The notes: a model not told the origin generated them from the letters alone. A stretch of DNA of 64,000 bases from Monosporascus cannonballus (GCA_004154925.1 QJNS01000060.1:1-64000), one strand, 5' to 3'; shown: positions 39,918 through 54,500, counted from the first letter of the stretch. Numbers and translations: made by a program.

Positions 39918-42428
39918 CTAGCCATGGATCATATCACACACCATCTTTAGCGAGCCTGGGTTAGAAATCTACAAAGTAGTGTGAGCGAAGATACTAAACC
40001 ATGCAGGATGGAGTGTTGAATTCCTAATGGATCTGCATGAAAGGTAAGGAATAACTCACAGTGGAAACATCCCCCAGATTCTCAACCGCCTCCCCTTCCA
40101 ACATTTTCCTCAGCAGCCTCCTCATGATTTTACCGGATCTTGTTTTAGGCAGGTCGGAAACGAGATAGATCCTCTTCGGCGCCGAGAATGGTCCGATGCT
40201 ACGGCGTACTTCCTGGATCAGGGCTTGCCGGACTTGAGTTGTCTTGTCGATTTCGGGAATGGCCGACTCTTTCAGTGACACAAAGGCCGTTATCGCTTGC
40301 CCCAACAGTTCGTCGGAAGACCCCACAGCAGCTGCTTCGGCGACGGTTGCTGTTGGGAAATGTGAGCATGTGTATAATGTAAAAGGAACAATGATCACTC
40401 CTTGCGGATTGTAAACAATATCTGTTTACTGACCATTTTGCAGAAGGGCGGCTTCGACTTCGGCGGTAGATATTCGATGACCGGCTACGTTGACAACGTC
40501 ATCAACGCGCCCGGAAATCCAATAGTATCCGTCTTCGTCACGCGTGGCACCGTCCCCTGTGAACTGAAAGTAGTATTAGCCCACACTATCAATAACCGAG
40601 GCATCAGAAGAAAGGGAAGAAAGAGCCTGGGCGCAGCCTACATAATATCCTTTATAGATGTCCAAATACGTCTCCATGAACCTCTGATGTGATCCCAGTA
40701 CTGTTCGTGCCATACTCGGCCATGGGCGCTTGAAGGCCAAGATACCTGTAGCTCTCTTTGAAGTGATCTCTTTCCCTGACTCTGGATCGAGAATCGCTGC
40801 CTCGATTCCAAAGAATGGAAGACAGGAGCTTCCGGGCTTGGAGGGCGTGATACCGGCTAGTGGGGTGAGAACGTGACTGCCCGTCTCGGTTTGGAAATAC
40901 GTCTATTTAAGGTCAATGAGTTTCCGTACGATGTCTTTTCGTTTTAAATGTAATTTAGGCAGGAGATCTTCGCTTTCAACGAGACGGCTGCCACTTACAT
41001 CAAGAATCTGAACATTATTTTGACCAATAACTCTATTCGTCCATCTCCAGACCTCTGGGGCGACTGGCTCCCCGACACATGCCAATGCTCTCAATGAATT
41101 AAAAGGCTGTTGGGATTTGACAAATGTGTCCCCTTGACGCTTGAGCAGTCGTAGTGATGTAGGGGCGGTATAGAGATGAGTGACTCCGAGCCGATTGATC
41201 ATGGTCCAATATCGAGAGGCGTCTGGATAAATAGGAGTGCCTTCATACATGACTGTTGCGATACCAGCAAGGAGTGGCATGTAGACTCCATACGTATGAC
41301 CAGTTATCCAACCAGTATCCCCGGCGCAGAAGAATTTATCTTGAGGCTGGAGGTCAAAAGTGTATTTGCCGTTCATTGCTGCTCCCAAGAGAAATCCGCC
41401 AACAGTATGCAACAGTCCCTTGGGCTTGCCTGTCGATCCAGAGGTGTATAACAGAAATAGTCCGTCTTCGACATCAAGTGATTCAGCGGGGCAGTATCCC
41501 GAGCCCTTCGCCATTTCCTCGAACCACGATTTGTCTCGGCCAGCCTGCATTGGGATTTTGGCACTAGTATGCGTGAATACCAGACAATATTTGACAGGAG
41601 TCGGCTCGCCGCTCGACAGGGCATCATCGACAATCGTCTTCAGCGGCACAATCTTGCCAGCTCGTCGACCTTCGTCCGCGGTAATGATCACAGTTGATTG
41701 AGCATCGAGAATCCGGCCTCGCAAAGCAGCAGCTGAAAAGCCTGCGAACACCACCGAGTGAATCGCCCCGATCCGAGCACAGGCCAGCATCGCAACTACA
41801 GTTTCAGCCACCACGGGCATGTAAATTGTCACAACATCTCCCTTCCCTACCCCGAGCTGGCGAAGCACTTGAGCGGCCTTGCAGACTTCTCGCAGTAATG
41901 CGCCGTAAGTCAACTGTCGACGCTGCCCAGTGACAGGGTCATCGGGCTCAGCATCAATGGCAATCTTGTCCGGATTCTGGAATGCATGGCGGTCCACGCA
42001 ATTCACACAGGCGTTGAGCTTGCCACCAGGGAACCAGGCAATGTCGCCATACTCAAAACCGCCATGGCGCACTGTCGAGAACTGGCGGTCCCATTGAAGA
42101 AGGTCATAGGCTTGCTTTGTCCAGAATTCATCCGGATTGGTGAGTGATTGCTGATACAGCGTATAATAATCGTTCAAGCTACTCAAGGCTGGTACCCCTG
42201 GATGCTTTCTAATCTCAATTAGTGAAATGTCTTTCGGGTGCTTGAAGATCGAACACAGAAAGTCTTCGGGGAGTAGTCAAGAATATGGAACATGCTATGC
42301 CAAAGGAGTCTAGAAACCTACGAGTGATAAGCTGCTGGTACACCATAGATCTCTCCTGGATGCATTGCGATACTCTTACCGTGAGGCAACTCGGAAGACA
42401 AATCAGTAACTCCTGTGACAGTACTCAT
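39918..42428 (-). CDS. facA-like: Acetyl-CoA synthetase (AMP-forming), apparently intact
   Basis: Makes acetyl-CoA from acetate, ATP and CoA through acetyl-AMP. Six exons, all in phase: 42428-42322, 42208-40999, 40902-40642, 40563-40434, 40349-40060 and 39968-39918; 682 residues, about the usual ~670 of fungal enzymes. Motifs: [11 protein letters not shown] (adenylate P-loop, ~290-300); [28 protein letters not shown] across the exon 2/3 junction (A5, ~437-448); [19 protein letters not shown] (A7/A8 hinge, ~527-545); [11 protein letters not shown] (catalytic Lys, ~643). The first exon supplies [17 protein letters not shown]; an AMP-forming enzyme of this kind is usually cytosolic or nuclear. 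The C-terminal exon gives [19 protein letters not shown] is usually a single-copy primary-metabolism gene, so a copy among transposons may be a paralogue (inference). Confidence 0.93.
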
Positions 42429-42845
42429 AATGGCGACTTGTAAATAGGATCGCAACAAGACCACTGAAGATGGCCGACCCGTATGGTACAAGATGGTTTC
42501 CTAGCTTTGCGTAATGACAAGAATCTCTATCGTTCCAAAGCTCTCCCGAGGTCCTTATTCAAAAAGGCCAAGAAATAGAAGAGACATCCAGTACTCCGGA
42601 ACGATCCCTAGTCCCGATGTTCTACTGGAACTTCACCCAACTTTTTTCCGATGCTCCTTAATTCTGGACGACGGTCCCTGCATCCCCAAAAATCGGAGAG
42701 GTGATATAATTCGAGAGAGTTTAGTCCGAGAACCGCCGCAGAAACTGCGTGACTTATAGACAATATATGATTAATAAACGAGATTTAAGCTTTTGAACTA
42801 AGTTATTTGTTTTAAATTCGGGGTCTCTTAAAGCGTTTAAAGATT

Positions 42846-43710
42846 TAAGGCGAACCCCCCACCAACGCCCCATCTCCCCAACGCGCCGCCATTTCTCATA
42901 CAAAATCGACGAAATCGTATATTTATAATCAATTAACAAAATTATATGTGAAAACTTTCTTGATGGAATAATAATTAAAGCCTTAATAAGAGGCCGTCTA
43001 TAAAATATAATTTAAAAATATGAATGTTTTTATTAAAAAGTTTAAAGTTGAAATTCGGAAAATCTGATATTAATATTATCTTATACAAATTGTATGGAAA
43101 ATTGTTAAAACAAAACTTTTATATTTACTGTTCAATAACTACGAAAAACAATTGGATAAAAATGAAAATTAAATATTAAATGTATATTCAATCAATTTTC
43201 TGTGCTTTAAAGAGGTATTAGCTATATAACCTTAATATTGGTTACGTTATTTATATTTTAAAAGCTACTATTGTTTTCTCCATAATAAACGCTCTCCGGG
43301 TTTTCTCCACTTTTTATTATGTTATATCTTTTAATATAATAAAGATTTTATAAAACGGGTATAGGGTGCGTATTGGTCGCAACCTTAGATAACAATATAT
43401 AAAATTTCTTTTTAATATCTTTAATATTGAAAACTTTATGAACTTTTTTTTTCTTACGGTCGAGAATGTATGATAAAACTATTTTTTAACTTTAAACAAA
43501 TGGAAAATTTAATTATCTAAATTTTCAAATTTCTCGGATACTATTATTGCCTTAAGGACTTAAATTTAATAATGATATTGAAAACCGCTTATTTTTAGAG
43601 GTTTTATTCGATATTTGAAATTTTATTTAAAATATAGTGATTTTCGCCATTTTATATGAGAAAACGGTAGCGCGTTCGAGAAATGGGGCGTTGACCGGGG
43701 TGTTGCCTTA
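42846..43710. mobile_element. Non-autonomous DNA element with long (~75-bp) terminal inverted repeats
   Basis: The left end (TAAGGCGAACCCCCCACC, then AACGCCCCAT, AACGCG, TTTCTCATACAAAAT) is mirrored at the right (reverse complement TAAGGCAACACCCCGG, then AACGCCCCAT, AACGCG, TTTTCTCATATAAAAT). The repeat extends about 75 bp at roughly 80% identity by eye. The interior is AT-rich with no frame. Long TIRs recall Mutator-like or similar MITEs, but no 9-bp target duplication is visible, so I do not assign a superfamily. Confidence 0.7.
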
Positions 43711-43847
43711 GCGGTTATTACTAATGCTCTATATAAAACCAACTTTGGCAAAATTATATCTACAATTAAATTTACTTTAATAGAAATAAGGTTCTATTAA
43801 ATAAAATTGACATTTAAAGTGAATATATAATTCACTTTTTACATTTT

Positions 43848-44206
43848 TGTAATAGCTAAAAGGTTTAACGAATTATTAAACCTTAATTATATAGATTTAT
43901 ATTAATTGAAATATCGACAAACAATAAGAAATATGACGATGTAATTACATTTCGTATTATTAAAAATATATTAAATATTGAAAGAGTTTTGTAAACTATT
44001 ACTATTTAAATTATAGAAAATTTAATAAACGTATTTAGTAACTAAATTATATCAATAATCGAATATTCTTTATTTAATTATCCGTCGGTTAAAGTTAATG
44101 GACTGTATTCGACTATTTTTATTACGTAATCATTTATAAAGGTCGGAAATATTGAGTATTTTTATTTCAACTGACTTCTTAGGTTTCTGGTTATTAGGCT
44201 ACAATA
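43848..44206 (-). repeat. 3' LTR of element E (left copy)
   Basis: Begins (plus strand) TGTAATAGCTAAAAGG and runs into gaattattaaacctta, shared with the C LTR. It ends ATTAGGCTACAATA. The blocks gtattcgacta and ttattaggc recur at the right copy. Confidence 0.7.
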
Positions 44207-44258
44207 TAATTTCGCTTTTTTCAAACTTATTATCCTTAAAATTAATTTTGTTATTAAT

Positions 44259-44689
44259 TGTAACGAACCTGTTATACATCCACCTGGAGATATAAATAGT
44301 ATCCGAAAAAGGTCTTGATTTGCAGGTAATAATAGGGCGAAGAATAATTCAGTATATTCGTTAAAAAAATTTCAAAGTACTTTTTTTTCAATCAGAGAAC
44401 GGTATAGTTGCTTCTGGTTAAAAGCTTAGATTAATAGTTAAAGAACGAAAAACTAAATAAATAGCTATTTATATAAAAAATCCAAACCTTATATATCTTT
44501 TTTATTTTTTATGTTTTTTATGGTTTCTGGGGATTTCGAGAGATTATGGTATCTATCGTCCACGAATTTCCTGGTGTTTTTGGAGATTGACAAAAACCCG
44601 AGGTTTATCCGATAAAAGGTGGAAATCCCGAGCGTTTCCAACTTCCTGGGCCTTCTTTAGGCCTAGTGGAGTCCTTTTTGAACGTAATA
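44259..44689 (-). repeat. 3' LTR of element D (left copy)
   Basis: Pairs with 51079-51508. Its last ~170 bases (44520-44689) keep near-normal GC and share tggtttctgggga and attgacaaaaacccgagg with the right copy. Confidence 0.88.
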
Positions 44690-47600
44690 TTATTCCCTTT
44701 TTTCCAGGATCTTTGTCCCCAAAGATAAAAAAAATAAATCCTTAATTTTTTTTTTTTTGCGTTATAGCATTATATTTAACCATATCGGATAGATTTCGAA
44801 AACGTATCAAATTTTTTACTGAAAATCGTTACGAATTAATTAAGTTAATCTTTTAATTTAACTTCGAAATTATGCCATATATGCGTTATTTTGAGAAAAA
44901 GTTTTTTTGTAAAATATTAAAAGGTCGAAAAAGTTATTAAAATTATTTAACGGCTAATATTTAATTTTGCGATAAGAACCATATTTCGTTTTTATTATTT
45001 AAAAATATCCGGGCCGAAAAATTCCGGATAAACCGAAAAAAATATTTAATTATTTAATAATTCCAAAAATTGTTTAATTATATTGTTCGGTTAAATCGTT
45101 AATTTAAATAGTTACATTTTAAAAGGATATTATTTATTTAAAGGGGGCTTAAAAACATAAATAAATTAAAAAAACGAAAAAAACTGGATGCGGAAAAAGA
45201 TCGTAAAGAAAAGAAGCAAATATAGTTTATTTTAAAGCTAAATGCGTTAATGGAAGTATTTATTTTTTTCGATTAAAACGCCGTAAGGATTAATTTAAAT
45301 GGGGGACCGTTATTGCCTGTAACTTTGGCCGTATTGGAAACGGTCGGTTAGGATTTTGGCGGTAAAACGTCTTAATTAAGTTTATTATATTCGTTAAATG
45401 GTTAAATAGTTTTTACGTATTTTTTTATGTAAATATCCTTTTTATTTAATTAGGTATTAGATTTTATTTTTAATTATTTTAAAGTCCAGTATTCGTTTAA
45501 TTTTGTATTTGTCAAAATCTTTTTCGAATTTTAGGTTTGTTTTTAACGGGGCGTTTTTAGGTGTTGGTTTAAGTAAAAAAATATGGAAAATAGGATATAT
45601 CTTTATATTTTTAGGTAATAACAATTTATAGTTAATTTTAGAAATAATTTCGTTAATTTTAAACGGTTTAAGTTTTTTGAAATTAAATTTATTACTGGGT
45701 TTTTTTATTTTGATTTATAAAATATTCGAAGTTACGTTTTATTTTTGACATAATAAGTAAACCTTATTTTTTTTCGTTAAAATTGATTTTTTAATTTTTT
45801 TCTTATTATAATATTAGGTTATCTGTTATTAAAGGAATCGTAATTTATTTTAAAAACGGGCCTAAATTGTTTTAATCTTTATGGTTAATATTTTTACTTT
45901 TGGGGTAATCGTAATAATTTTTGGTGCCTTATTAAGCGGTTATTTAGGTCGTTTTATTTTTATATTATGTCCGTATATAGTTATATAAGGAAATACGCCT
46001 ATATTTTCGTTAATTAATATATTATAAGCGATTTATATTAATGGTAAAAGTTTTACTTGGTTATTTTATTAATAATTAACGTAATTTTGCAAATATTATT
46101 TTAAAGTTTAATTTAATTTTTTGATTTGGTTATCCGTTTAAGGATAATATGTTATCGAAAATTTAAGTTTAATATTAATTTATTTAAAAAAGTTAATACC
46201 AAATTTTAAAATAAATAATATATTGCGGTTTAAAACGATTTTTTTAAATATCTTATATTTATTAAAGTATTATTTGATAAAGGCGTAAATTAATTATTCT
46301 GCCGTTATATTTCTTTTAAAAGGTAAAAAGTACTTATATTTGGTAAATCTGTTAATAATTACTTATATTCCGTTATATTTAATTTTAGTAATTGGGTTTT
46401 TAAATAAAGGTAAGCTAATGATAAAATCCTAAGTTATGGTGTTCCATACTTTATCCGGAATATCGGTAGGTTATAGTAGCCCGTAAAGCTTATAGCGTGT
46501 TGCCTTAGCTTTATTATAAACGTTATAGTTTTTAATAATTATTTTAACCATATAGCGTAACTTAGGGAAATCGTATTTTTCTTGCAGCCGTCGGGTGGTT
46601 TTAAAGATTTCTTAATATTTATGTAATAAGTCCTTATAAAATTCTTTTACGAATTATTTTTATTAATCCTTGGGAATATAAATTTTGCTATAATACAGTA
46701 ATTAATCTTTAGGTTATTTTTTCAGTTATTGGATTTCCTTTTATTTTTTTATATCGTAAGAATTCCGGAACCGTATTAAGAGTTCGGTAATTAGTTTTTT
46801 TATTATTTTATATAGATGTATAATTTTATTTTTATTATATTATAATATTTATATATTTTTTTTGGGAATTTTGGAATTATAATTTCTTTTACGATTAAGA
46901 ATATCTGCTTAAATATTTTCCTTTTTTTTAATATAATATATTTTAAAGTTAAATCTAGACAAAAAAATTTATTATTTTTTATATCGTTTATTTAACTTTT
47001 GGGCTTTTATAAATTACGTAAAATTTTTGTAATTAAAATAAATATCGAAAGGTTTTTTTATTCTGTTAAGGAAAAGTTTTTATTTTTTAAAAGTATTAAT
47101 AATTATTAATAGCTTTTTGTCGTAAATTTGATATTTAAGTTTTGTATTTTGGAATGCTTTAGAATAATATGCTATTAGGTATTATTTGCCGTTATTTTTT
47201 TGCTGTTCCAAAATTGCGCTTAGGATATATTTTAAAATATTTATTTTTAATCGTTTCGTTTTGTTTGGATTTGGCATCCTTACGATAAGTCCGTTAGTAA
47301 TTATTTCTTTTAATTCCTGGAATGCTTTTTTTACTTCCTTTAAAAGTTCGAATTTTTTTTAACGTATTCCTTAGTAATAAATTTCGTTAAAGGCTTAATT
47401 ATATTTTTATATCCTTTAATTAAATTACGTACGTAATCCGTAAATCCTAAGATCTGTTAAATATTTATAACGATCGCCTTATTAGGGATAGGTTAATCTT
47501 TAATTATTTTTAATTTGGAGCGTTAAATTTGAATTTGTTCTAATATAAGAATAAATCCCAAAAAATTTAATTTATGGGTATGCTATATATTTTTGGTAAG

Positions 47601-50600
47601 GTTAATTCGAATATTGGTTTCGTCTAAAGTTTTGAATATTTGAACGATATATTTCTTATATTCCTTTAGGGTTTTGGAATAAATAAGAATATCGTTGAGA
47701 TAAATAAATACGAATTTATCCAAGAATTATCGGAAGGTAGTTATTATTAAGTTTTGGAAATTGGCGGGAACGTTGGTAAGTCCTATAAGTATTACTTTAT
47801 ATTTGTAAAGTCCATATATTATTCTGAATACCGTTTTCCATTTTTTTCCTTTGGCCATTTTGATACGGTAATAGCTATTGCGAAAATTAAGCGCCGTAAA
47901 CTATTTGGCTTTATTAACGTTTTCCTTTAAGGTATTTATAAAAATTAAAAAATATCTGTTTTTAATCGTAATATTATTTAACTATTTATAATTAATTATT
48001 TTTCGGTAAATAGGGTTTCCGTCCTTATTAATCCTTTATTTGCTATCCTTAGTTTTTGGTATTATAAGGATTAAATATCCAGCAAAAAAGTTGGAAAATT
48101 AAATATATTTTTTTTCAAATTTAATTATATGTTTTTTTATAAAGCTTTTAATTCTTTTGGGTTTATATGGTAAATCTTATAAAGTTTAGGATAATACCTT
48201 TTTTTGATAAGTATCCGGTAATCCCATTAACCGTATAACGGTAATTTGTAATTTTTTTTATCCTTAAATAATCTTTTAAATCCTTGATATTCCGGAGGTA
48301 CCGTAAAAATCTGATTAGGAACCCGTATTTCCTTAATAACATAACAAATTTTTCGATTATTTTTATCTGGCATTTCGTCCTAAGAAAATATTCGCTTTTT
48401 TTAATTAATCCGTAAGTTACTAAAATAAAATTAAGGTATTTTTAAGATAATATCGTATCCGGAAATATTAGTAATATTTAGTAAAATGCATTTTTGGTAT
48501 TTTTGAATTTGTATTAGGAATTTTTCCGTTTTTCGAAAAATTCGTCCGTTTTCGTAAATAAATAAATTGCCGTTTACCGTACGTAACTTATAGGATTTTA
48601 ATTTGTATTTTTAAGGAATTTAATATTTTTCCGTTATTACGGGGGAAATAAAATTGCTTTTTATTCCGGAATTAATTATGGCCTTAAGTACTTTACCTTT
48701 ATATTAAAGGGGGATCTTAATTTGGTTACGCGTTTTTTTTGTTACTTTGCATAAGGTTTTATCGATTGAGCTTTTTCGATACCTTATTTTTAAGGGCTTT
48801 TGTAATTTTTTAATTTTTAATAATTTCCGATTTAAGTAAGCTTTTATTCGCGAGCTTTTTTAATAATATATTTAATATATTAGTTGTTTTTATACCGGAA
48901 CCATATTTTTTTACCGTACTTGCATTAGGGCTTCAAAATCTAGTTTTTTTTTTTAATTTATTTTTTTATTCCGTATTTCCCGAATTATGGGATTAAAAAA
49001 GTAAATTTCCAAAAAAGGTATTTCCATATTTAGGAGCTTATATTAGATACAAAGTATCGGGAAGTAATATAAGCATTTTTGCGATATAACTTTTTAATTC
49101 TATTTTGATTCGGGATGTAAATAATAAGATTTAAGGTATTTTGGCTATCGGGGAATTTCAGTATATCGGTATTTATCGTTTAGTTCGGTAAAAATTTTAT
49201 TATTCTATCTAGGCCAAAAATTATTATTTTTTTTAGTTTTAAGATAAATAAAATAATTATTTTAATAACAAATAATAAAATATAATAAGTCGTAAAAATT
49301 TACCGATAATATCTTTTTATAAATAATACATTTTAAAAGTTTATAAAACTTTAAAAATAATTATCCGTAATTATTAATATTTAGTTAAAATTAACCGTTT
49401 TTTATATATATTTTACATTTTTAAAAATTAAGGTAATATTAATATTTTAACTTTATAGTTATTTTAAAAACCGTTTATCCGGGATAATATTTGCAAACTT
49501 TAACTTCAAAATCCTGGTAAATAAAATAATTTTCGTACTTTAAGTTATCGTTTTAAATTTAAATAATTATGGTAATAATAAATTCTGGCTGGAAGGAAAT
49601 TAAGTTAACTTTTTTCTTTTCCTTTTCTGCCTTATTGTCGGTTTCTTATTTAGCCGTTCTGGTTTTTTTCTGGGATTAAAAAATTTTTTCCTTTTTGGAA
49701 TTCCTTTTAATAAGGGAACGATATTTGTTCTTAAAATATCCCTTTTTGCCATAATTAAAATATTTTACTTTAGATTTATTTTTTTTAGGTTTTTTCGAAA
49801 CGGAATTCGCTTTCTTTTAAGGCTTGCCCTTATTTTTCTTAATTCGGCTGCTAAAGCTTTTATTATTACCTTATTTATCGGTCCTTTTTTTCTTAAAATA
49901 CCGATTAAAAGTTTGTCGGTCGGCAATAATAACCTTATTTATATATTTTGCAAAAAATTTAATTTTAAATTCCATATACAATTCGTTTTTAACCTAAGGT
50001 TTTAAGCTATTATAATAAAAATAAAATAACGCGTTTTTTGGTAAATTCGAAATGGCGGCCAAATAGTTAAATTTTATCGTATATTCGGATATTAACTTAG
50101 TTTAATAAAAAAAATAAAACTGCTTAATAACGTCTTATTTTTTATTGGGATTACCGAATAAAACGCATATTTTTTCTTTAAAGTTTTCGTAATCGTTAAA
50201 AATATAATTAATAAAATCCGAAAATTCCTTTGGGTATTTTTTAAGGTAATCCGTTAAAATAGATTCGAATTATTAACGAATTTATCCGATTAATAATTAG
50301 AAAATAGCCATTATTTTTTGATATTTTTCCGGCAAAAAATTCTTATAGAACTTAAAGTAAAACCTTATTTAAATTAAAAATCCATTAAGATTTTTTAATC
50401 TGTCGTAAGGCTTAAGGAAAATTAACTTATAACCTTTAACGTTTAATATTTTATAATAACCAGAAAATGGAATAATTTTTTCTTATATCCGAATTGCGCC
50501 GAACAATAACAGGGTCGAAACTTTTTTTTGCATTCGCCTTAGGTCCAACGAAAGGGGTCGGTAGCCGGCCCTTTGGCTTCGCCCTTTGGGGGAGCCAAAC

Positions 50601-51078
50601 TAAGGAAAAACTGGCTTTTTTCTTTTTATAAGCCGAATATTTTTTTTTTTAGGGTTCGGACTTTTATTACTAGGGCATTTAATTTCTCCTTCGTAATAAG
50701 TTTTTTTTTCTGGCTTTCGGCCTTATATTCTTTTTTAACCTTTTATTTAACCGCTTTTTCTTCCGATTCCTTTCCCTAAACTTTAATAATATTTTTAAAG
50801 GCCGAGGTAAATTATTATCTGGGTTATAAGGATAACAGGTTTCCTTAAAATCGAATAATAAAAAGTATTATATTATTAATTAATTAGAAAGCTTTTTTAA
50901 TAAAAAATAAATCGTTAAATTTTATTAATAACGTTTTTTTGGTTAATAACGGAAATCATATATATTATTTATTTTTTAAATATTATTTTATATTATTATT
51001 TACATTAAATTCAAAAAAATTTATGCCTTAATTAAATAATAAGTTATTTGTCGGCTATTAATTAAAAAATTATTAAAA

Positions 51079-51508
51079 TATAATAAACTTATTATATATC
51101 TACTTGGAAATATAAGTAATATCCGAAAAAGATCTTAATTTACAGGTAATAATAAGGCAAAAAATAATTTAATATGTTCGTTAAGAAATTTTTAAAATAT
51201 TTTTTTTTAATTAAAAAATAATATAATTACCTTTGGCTAAAAATTTAAATTAATAGCTAAAAAACAAAAAACTAAGTAAATAATTATTTATATAAAAAAC
51301 CTAAACCTTATATATCCTTTTTATCCTTTATGTTTTTTATGGTTTCTGGGGATCTTAAGAAACTATGGTATTTATCGTTTACGAATTTTTTGGTATCTTT
51401 GGAAATTGACAAAAACCCGAGGTTTATCCGATGGAAGGTGGAGATCCCGAGCGTCTCTAACTTCCTGGGCCTCCTTTGGGCCTAGTGGAATCCCTTCTGA
51501 ACGTAACA
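51079..51508 (-). repeat. 5' LTR of element D (right copy)
   Basis: In element sense it begins TGTTACGTTCAGAAGGG directly next to the TTAAT duplication. It pairs with 44259-44689; differences are mostly transitions. Confidence 0.88.
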
Positions 51509-54500
51509 TTAATTTTGTCGCGTAAGTGACTCTTCTTATTTATTATTATTTTTAATATTAAATCGTAATTTTAGATTGTATAAAAATGAAATATTAATTC
51601 GAATTTCTTAAAGATTCTATTTTTTAATAACAAATTTAATAAAATTATATATTACTATTGCGTTTATTATCACATTCATAATCTCACCGATATTTTTACG
51701 AAAAATAAAATTCGTTATAATTTTTACGTAAATAAATATACGTATATTACAACTTCAACGAGATAAATTTATTAACTTATACGTTTACGTTCTCATAATA
51801 TCACTTTTAACTTATTACTATAGCAACACGTATATTTTAAAAAATGAAAACAATTATTAAACAAAGAAGCGGAATTTTGTTTTAAAAGCCTGGTCCGTTT
51901 ATAACGTTTTTATTGTTATATAAAATCTTTAGTAAAAACAAATCGGAAATAATTGGCCATAAAATCAAGGATTTTAACGAACTCAAAAAACAAAAACGTA
52001 TAAAAACCGTTAGCTTATCCGTTAATTCGATTATTAATTGATTTGCTATGAGAATGTACTGTCTCCCTTTTTACTACTATTACAGATGTAAATTAGAACG
52101 TTATTATTAACGGTTTCGCCGCTGCTAATAAAAATCTTTTAATAACAGTTAAGTATTTATAAATTCATTTTAAGTTTTCAAATATTTTCGAAATTTAAAT
52201 ATTTTTCTATCTGACTAAACACAAGATATATTCAACTTTGGCTTCTTACATCGAATGCTCTGTTTATTTTGTACGTAATTTCGTTTTTTATTTTTATATC
52301 TTTTTGTTCGATGCGAACTTTAATAGTATCTACTATAAATTTATATAATGAAAAATAAACGATTAAATAAAATTTATCTTTTAATAAGCGTTTTAATTCA
52401 TAATTATTTTTCGGAATGTTTTTAGTGATTTTATATTGACCTGTATATATAAATTCAAATATTTTTATATATAAACGAATATTCTTCTCCTTTTGAAAAG
52501 TGTTTATAATTTAAACGGTTGTAATTTTAATATTTATTTACTTAATTACATTCCAATTTTAAGAACGTTTTAGTTTTTAGAATAGTTTTTAACTTTTTAA
52601 TATTAATATTACTTTAATAGTATAAATTGAATATATATATTTTTATATATATTAAATTTAAAATTTAAATTCGCGTTTATCAAGTATCTTCGAGTTTTAC
52701 TATCATAATTAATACTATATATTGAACTGGCAATAAACCATTTTTAAATTAAATATATATCGCGTAATATAAATAATATCGTGCATTAATATTAAATATT
52801 CATTTTAAATAGTCCGTTTTTCAAATCATTTAAAACTTAAATATATTTCAAAATTAACAGCTTAAGCTAAATTAAATTCTAACGTCTTATTACAATTTCA
52901 AAATAAATATAATTTTTATCACAAATTCTTTTATTTAAAATTCCGTACGCGTTTAAGATGTTATCTAAAAAATATATATTATTTATTCGCAAAACCTATT
53001 TTCATTTTCATAGAAAGACTTTGAAAGAAATGCTTAAATTATCGATAATTACCAAAGTATTACCGCAATTTAATTTTATTGTTTAATTTTCGGATAAAAA
53101 TAGTTTAACAATAAAATCAGTAATAATTAAATTGCATAGTTATATTAATATTAATATCGGCGATAATTCTTCGTAATCTTTATGTTGTGATACTTTCGAT
53201 TTGGTATTTAAGTTATATTATTTATAAGTTTTTAAAATTATTATTTTTATTCGAAGAAAATTAGAAATGCAGTAAAATTATTTTCAAAATTTGTAAATCC
53301 ATAAATATCTATATTATTAATATTTATACATTAGAGGTATTAAACTCTTTTAATATTGTTTTAAATTATATTTACTTATTTCTTTTAATATAGGTCGTAA
53401 AATATAATTCGTATTATTATAATTTGACTTAAACTTCTATAATCTTTTAGTGTAATTTTATAAGTTATGTACTTAATTTTAAATAATTTTGTTTAAGTTA
53501 AATAGCTTATTTAACATAATGCTTTTAGCGATTTTTTAACATTTTAATTTAAATCGTAGTAATGTAAGAATTTACTAATTTTTAATATATTATAATAATC
53601 GCTCTGTAAATTCTCTGGTTTTAATTAAACGGATAAAGCTTTAATAATCCACATAAAGTTTACCATAGTAATATTCTATTTAAAAATATTCAGATTTTCA
53701 AAGAATTATAATAATTATTCTAAATATTTCGTATAGAATGTTCTAATCATACTGCTTTTTTGAAAGATTTATATAACAAGATATAATAAAATGAAGTTTG
53801 CCTTTATTATTTCGTTATTCAATTGCTGCGAGTAATGTATAATCGGAAATATCGATTCTTAATATAATGAAATATATAAAATCGTATATAACTAATATTA
53901 ATTTCGTAATAATTATATTTTTAAATAATTATAATGTTTTCGGCTTTAAAGATATATTTATATCTTTAAATAAAGTCGATTAAAAACATAATTCATATTA
54001 TAGTATCAAACTCTTTGAAATTAAATGTATTATATTTTAATAATATATTATGTTCTAGATATTTTATAGTTTTATGTACTATATTAGTTTTTTATTCACG
54101 CTAATTAATAATTGTACTTTTTATAAAATCTTGAAAGATCTTATCATACTATTTTATGTATATATTTCCTGTTTTTAAAAAACGAAAATATAACTAGAAT
54201 ACTATATAATAAACATTTTAAAATATTTTGGAAATTTGTATTGTATTATTTATTTGATAGTTATTAATATATTTATAAATCTTGTTAATTAACTTATATA
54301 TTTAAATATTTTATAAAACCTGCTCTTAGATCTAATATTAAATGTAAAAATATTCAGTTTTTAAAAATAATTGACCATAAATTATTTGGATATAAATTAA
54401 AAATATGTGATAATTTACTAGTAGTTTTAAAATTCGAAATTAAAAAATCTTTAACCGGGTGTTGAAATAATTCTTTTAAAAGCCTAAAGCTTATTTGAGC

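Larger units (their letters stand above)
44259..51508 (-). mobile_element. Gypsy-type LTR retrotransposon D, complete, RIP-mutated, nested in E
   Basis: 7,250 bp flanked by TTAAT on both sides (44254-44258 and 51509-51513). The 430-bp LTRs are 44259-44689 and 51079-51508. In element sense the LTR starts TGTTACGTTCAG and ends TTCGTTACA. A reverse transcriptase remnant on the minus strand at 47684-47720 reads FVFIYLNDILIYSKT, with YLDD changed to YLND. A zinc-knuckle-like NYGKKG lies near 49740. No frame is intact. The LTR sequence is unlike the A/C/E/F family. Confidence 0.9.

Noticed and set aside
40903..40998. C-terminal tail after ILDV in the acetyl-CoA synthetase frame
   Set aside because: It is intron read-through: GTAAGT at 40998 and TAG at 40903 remove it and restore [11 protein letters not shown].
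50573..50779. Plus-strand open frame in element D
   Set aside because: D is coded on the minus strand; the Phe/Ser-rich translation is a shadow of degraded gag.
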